Assembly: GCA_902497185.1 (NCBI GenBank)
Contig: CABVEG010000068.1
Span: 1 to 8,069, forward strand
Direction of reading: 5' to 3'
DNA length: 8,069 nucleotides
Source: an uncultured Eubacteriales bacterium
Lineage (GTDB): Bacteria; Bacillota; Clostridia; Lachnospirales; CAG-274
Shown here piece after piece: positions 6,708-8,069 of this stretch (position 1 is the stretch's first letter; each line of letters begins with the position of its first letter). The notes beneath the pieces were generated by a model. It saw only the letters and a list, made by a program, of their open reading frames with translations. It was not told the origin of the DNA and did no database searches. The position numbers and the translations under genes are program-made.

Positions 6708-7766
6708 ATGAAAAAATTTAATATAATAGCTTTAATTTTATCGTTATGTGTATTTATCGGTGGCTGCAATAGTATCGAAACAAATGCAGAAAACAATGTC
6801 AATACCTCTGTTGGAGAGGAAAAAATACATTTCATTGATGTGGGACAGGGTGACAGCATTTTTGTTGAAAGTAATGGTGAATATATGCTGGTTGATGCAG
6901 GTGAAGAGGATAAGGGGGATATAGTAACAGAGTATTTGAAAAAAATGGGCGTTGAAACTATTAAATATGCTGTTGCAACTCATCCTCATTCAGACCATAT
7001 TGGCGGAATTGATGATGTTATTAATGAGTTTGATGTAGAAAATATAATTATGCCTGATGCACCAAACAATACAAGGTCTTTTGAGAATATGCTTGATGCC
7101 GTTGAAAATAATAATGTAAATGCCATTATGGCAGAGCCGGGCAGCAGCTATATATTAGGTGATTTTAAATTTGATATTTTAGGACCTTTAAGTATTTCAG
7201 ATGATATGAACAATAATTCTGTTGTAATTAAACTTGTGTATGGCGATGATAAAATATTACTGACAGGTGATTGCAGCAAAAATGAGGAAAACGAAATTTT
7301 AGACAGTGGCACAGATTTATCTGCTGATTTGTTAAAAGCAGGTCATCACGGCAGTTCAACATCAAGTAGCGAAAAATTTATAGAGGCTGTTAATCCTTCA
7401 GCTGCGGTTATAAGCTGTGGTAAAAATAATGAATACGGACATCCACATAAAGAAGTTGTGGATTTGTATAATGATATGGGGATTGATATGTATAGAACAG
7501 ATGAATTGGGTACTATTGTTGCCGAATGTAGTGGTAATGGCATAAAAATCAACGGTAATGGTGTCACAGATAAAGCTGAAGAAGATAATAGCAGTAATGA
7601 AGTATCGGAAAAAAATGTATATATTTTAAATACAAAATCTAAAAAATATCATAATCCTGATTGTGGCAGCGTTAAGAATATAAAAAACAAAGAGGAATAT
7701 GAGGGAAGTGCAGACGAACTTAAAAATATGGGATATTCCCCTTGTGGAAACTGCAAACCGGAGTAG
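6708..7766 (+). CDS. Lipoprotein with ComEC-type metallo-beta-lactamase domain and C-terminal Cys/His metal-binding module
   Basis: The 352-residue protein starts with a lipoprotein signal peptide ending in IGGC, so Cys20 should be anchored outside the membrane. Residues about 38-285 form a metallo-beta-lactamase domain like the one at the end of the DNA-uptake protein ComEC: DVGQGDS (44-50), the metal motif HPHSDHIGG (92-100), NNSVVIKL (169-176), LLTGD (184-188), KAGHHGS (210-216) and YGHPH (243-247). All the expected His and Asp ligands are present, so it is probably an active hydrolase, likely on nucleic acid or another phosphodiester; substrate is inference. An acidic linker (about 286-301) leads to a small module with YHNPDC (314-319) and PCGNC (345-349), resembling the Cys-rich metal-binding domain of Ada-type proteins. 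The membrane-channel part of ComEC is absent, so it is not itself a DNA transporter. AAGGAG at 6691-6696 precedes the ATG by 11 bases. Confidence 0.88.
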   Translation: MKKFNIIALILSLCVFIGGCNSIETNAENNVNTSVGEEKIHFIDVGQGDSIFVESNGEYMLVDAGEEDKGDIVTEYLKKMGVETIKYAVATHPHSDHIGGIDDVINEFDVENIIMPDAPNNTRSFENMLDAVENNNVNAIMAEPGSSYILGDFKFDILGPLSISDDMNNNSVVIKLVYGDDKILLTGDCSKNEENEILDSGTDLSADLLKAGHHGSSTSSSEKFIEAVNPSAAVISCGKNNEYGHPHKEVVDLYNDMGIDMYRTDELGTIVAECSGNGIKINGNGVTDKAEEDNSSNEVSEKNVYILNTKSKKYHNPDCGSVKNIKNKEEYEGSADELKNMGYSPCGNCKPE

Positions 7767-7774
7767 GTGATGTT

Positions 7775-8069
7775 ATGAAAAACTGCTATAAATTTTTTTC
7801 TAATACTGAATGTGAATTTTATCCCTGTCATAAAGGCATAGAGGAATTTAACTGCCTTTTTTGTTATTGTCCTTTTTATTTATGGGAAAAGTGTATGGGA
7901 AATCCGGCATATATTGAAATTAAGGGTAAAAGAATAAAGGATTGCTCTGATTGCTTGTTTCCTCACAGGGCTGAAAATTATGATAAAATTATAGAAGAAA
8001 TAAAGAGAAAAAGCTTTTTTGACAATGTAAAAAAATATCTGGGCAAAACCATCCGCTTCAAGGCCTATG
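7775..8069 (+). CDS. Cysteine-rich small-domain protein, 3' end outside window
   Basis: An ATG at 7775 opens a frame that stays open for 98 codons to the window edge, so the gene is cut at its 3' end. The protein begins MKNCYKFFSNTECEFYPCHK and carries nine Cys (4, 13, 18, 27, 30, 32, 40, 57, 60) with His19 and His64. The order FYPCHKG, EEFNCLFCYCP, KDCSDCLFPHR, ENYD matches what I recall of the cysteine-rich small domain (Pfam zf-like, PF04071), a probable metal-binding module of unknown function. That domain appears complete by about residue 70; the following Lys-rich stretch (71-98) is an extension of unknown length. The ribosome site is modest: AGGTGA at 7765-7770 overlaps the previous stop, or GGAG at 7760-7763 lies 11 bases away. 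It follows the metallo-beta-lactamase gene by 8 bases and is probably in the same operon. Confidence 0.82.
   Translation, partial: MKNCYKFFSNTECEFYPCHKGIEEFNCLFCYCPFYLWEKCMGNPAYIEIKGKRIKDCSDCLFPHRAENYDKIIEEIKRKSFFDNVKKYLGKTIRFKAY

Overview
The window is AT-rich DNA with AGGAGG-type ribosome binding sites, tightly packed co-directional genes, lipoprotein signal peptides and standard stop codons. Together these point to a low-GC Firmicute, most likely a member of the Clostridia (Lachnospiraceae-like). This is an inference from style and gene content; there is no rRNA or other marker gene. Everything supported lies on the plus strand, and the window cuts a gene at each end.

Left part (1-6165): the 3' end of a MarR-family regulator is followed, after a 91-bp AT-rich gap, by a three-gene efflux operon. 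The genes encode a lipoprotein adaptor of the HlyD/AcrA type (355-1833), an RND transporter of the AcrB/HAE1 type (1830-5003) and an exported TolC-like protein (4996-6165). The genes overlap by 4 and 8 nt, so translational coupling is likely. The set is laid out like a Gram-negative tripartite pump but sits in what looks like a monoderm genome. The TolC-like protein has both helical repeats but lacks the two segments that build the outer-membrane beta-barrel, and the adaptor has an unusually long helical hairpin. The pair may form a periplasm-like conduit through the cell wall rather than an outer-membrane channel. The MarR protein is the obvious candidate regulator, and an imperfect palindrome overlaps the likely -10 box of the operon.

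Junction (6166-6252): a strong rho-independent terminator closes the efflux operon. The same bases contain a near-consensus sigma-A promoter (TTGAAA, 17 bp, TATACT) for the next operon, with the -10 box in the terminator loop, so terminator and promoter are physically merged.

Right part (6253-8069): a second operon of at least three genes. It encodes an unrecognised 149-residue cytoplasmic protein, a lipoprotein with a ComEC-type metallo-beta-lactamase domain fused to a C-terminal Cys/His metal-binding module, and the beginning of a cysteine-rich small-domain protein that runs off the window. No tRNA, rRNA, CRISPR, insertion sequence or phage feature was seen, and no gene-free stretch exceeds 100 bases.
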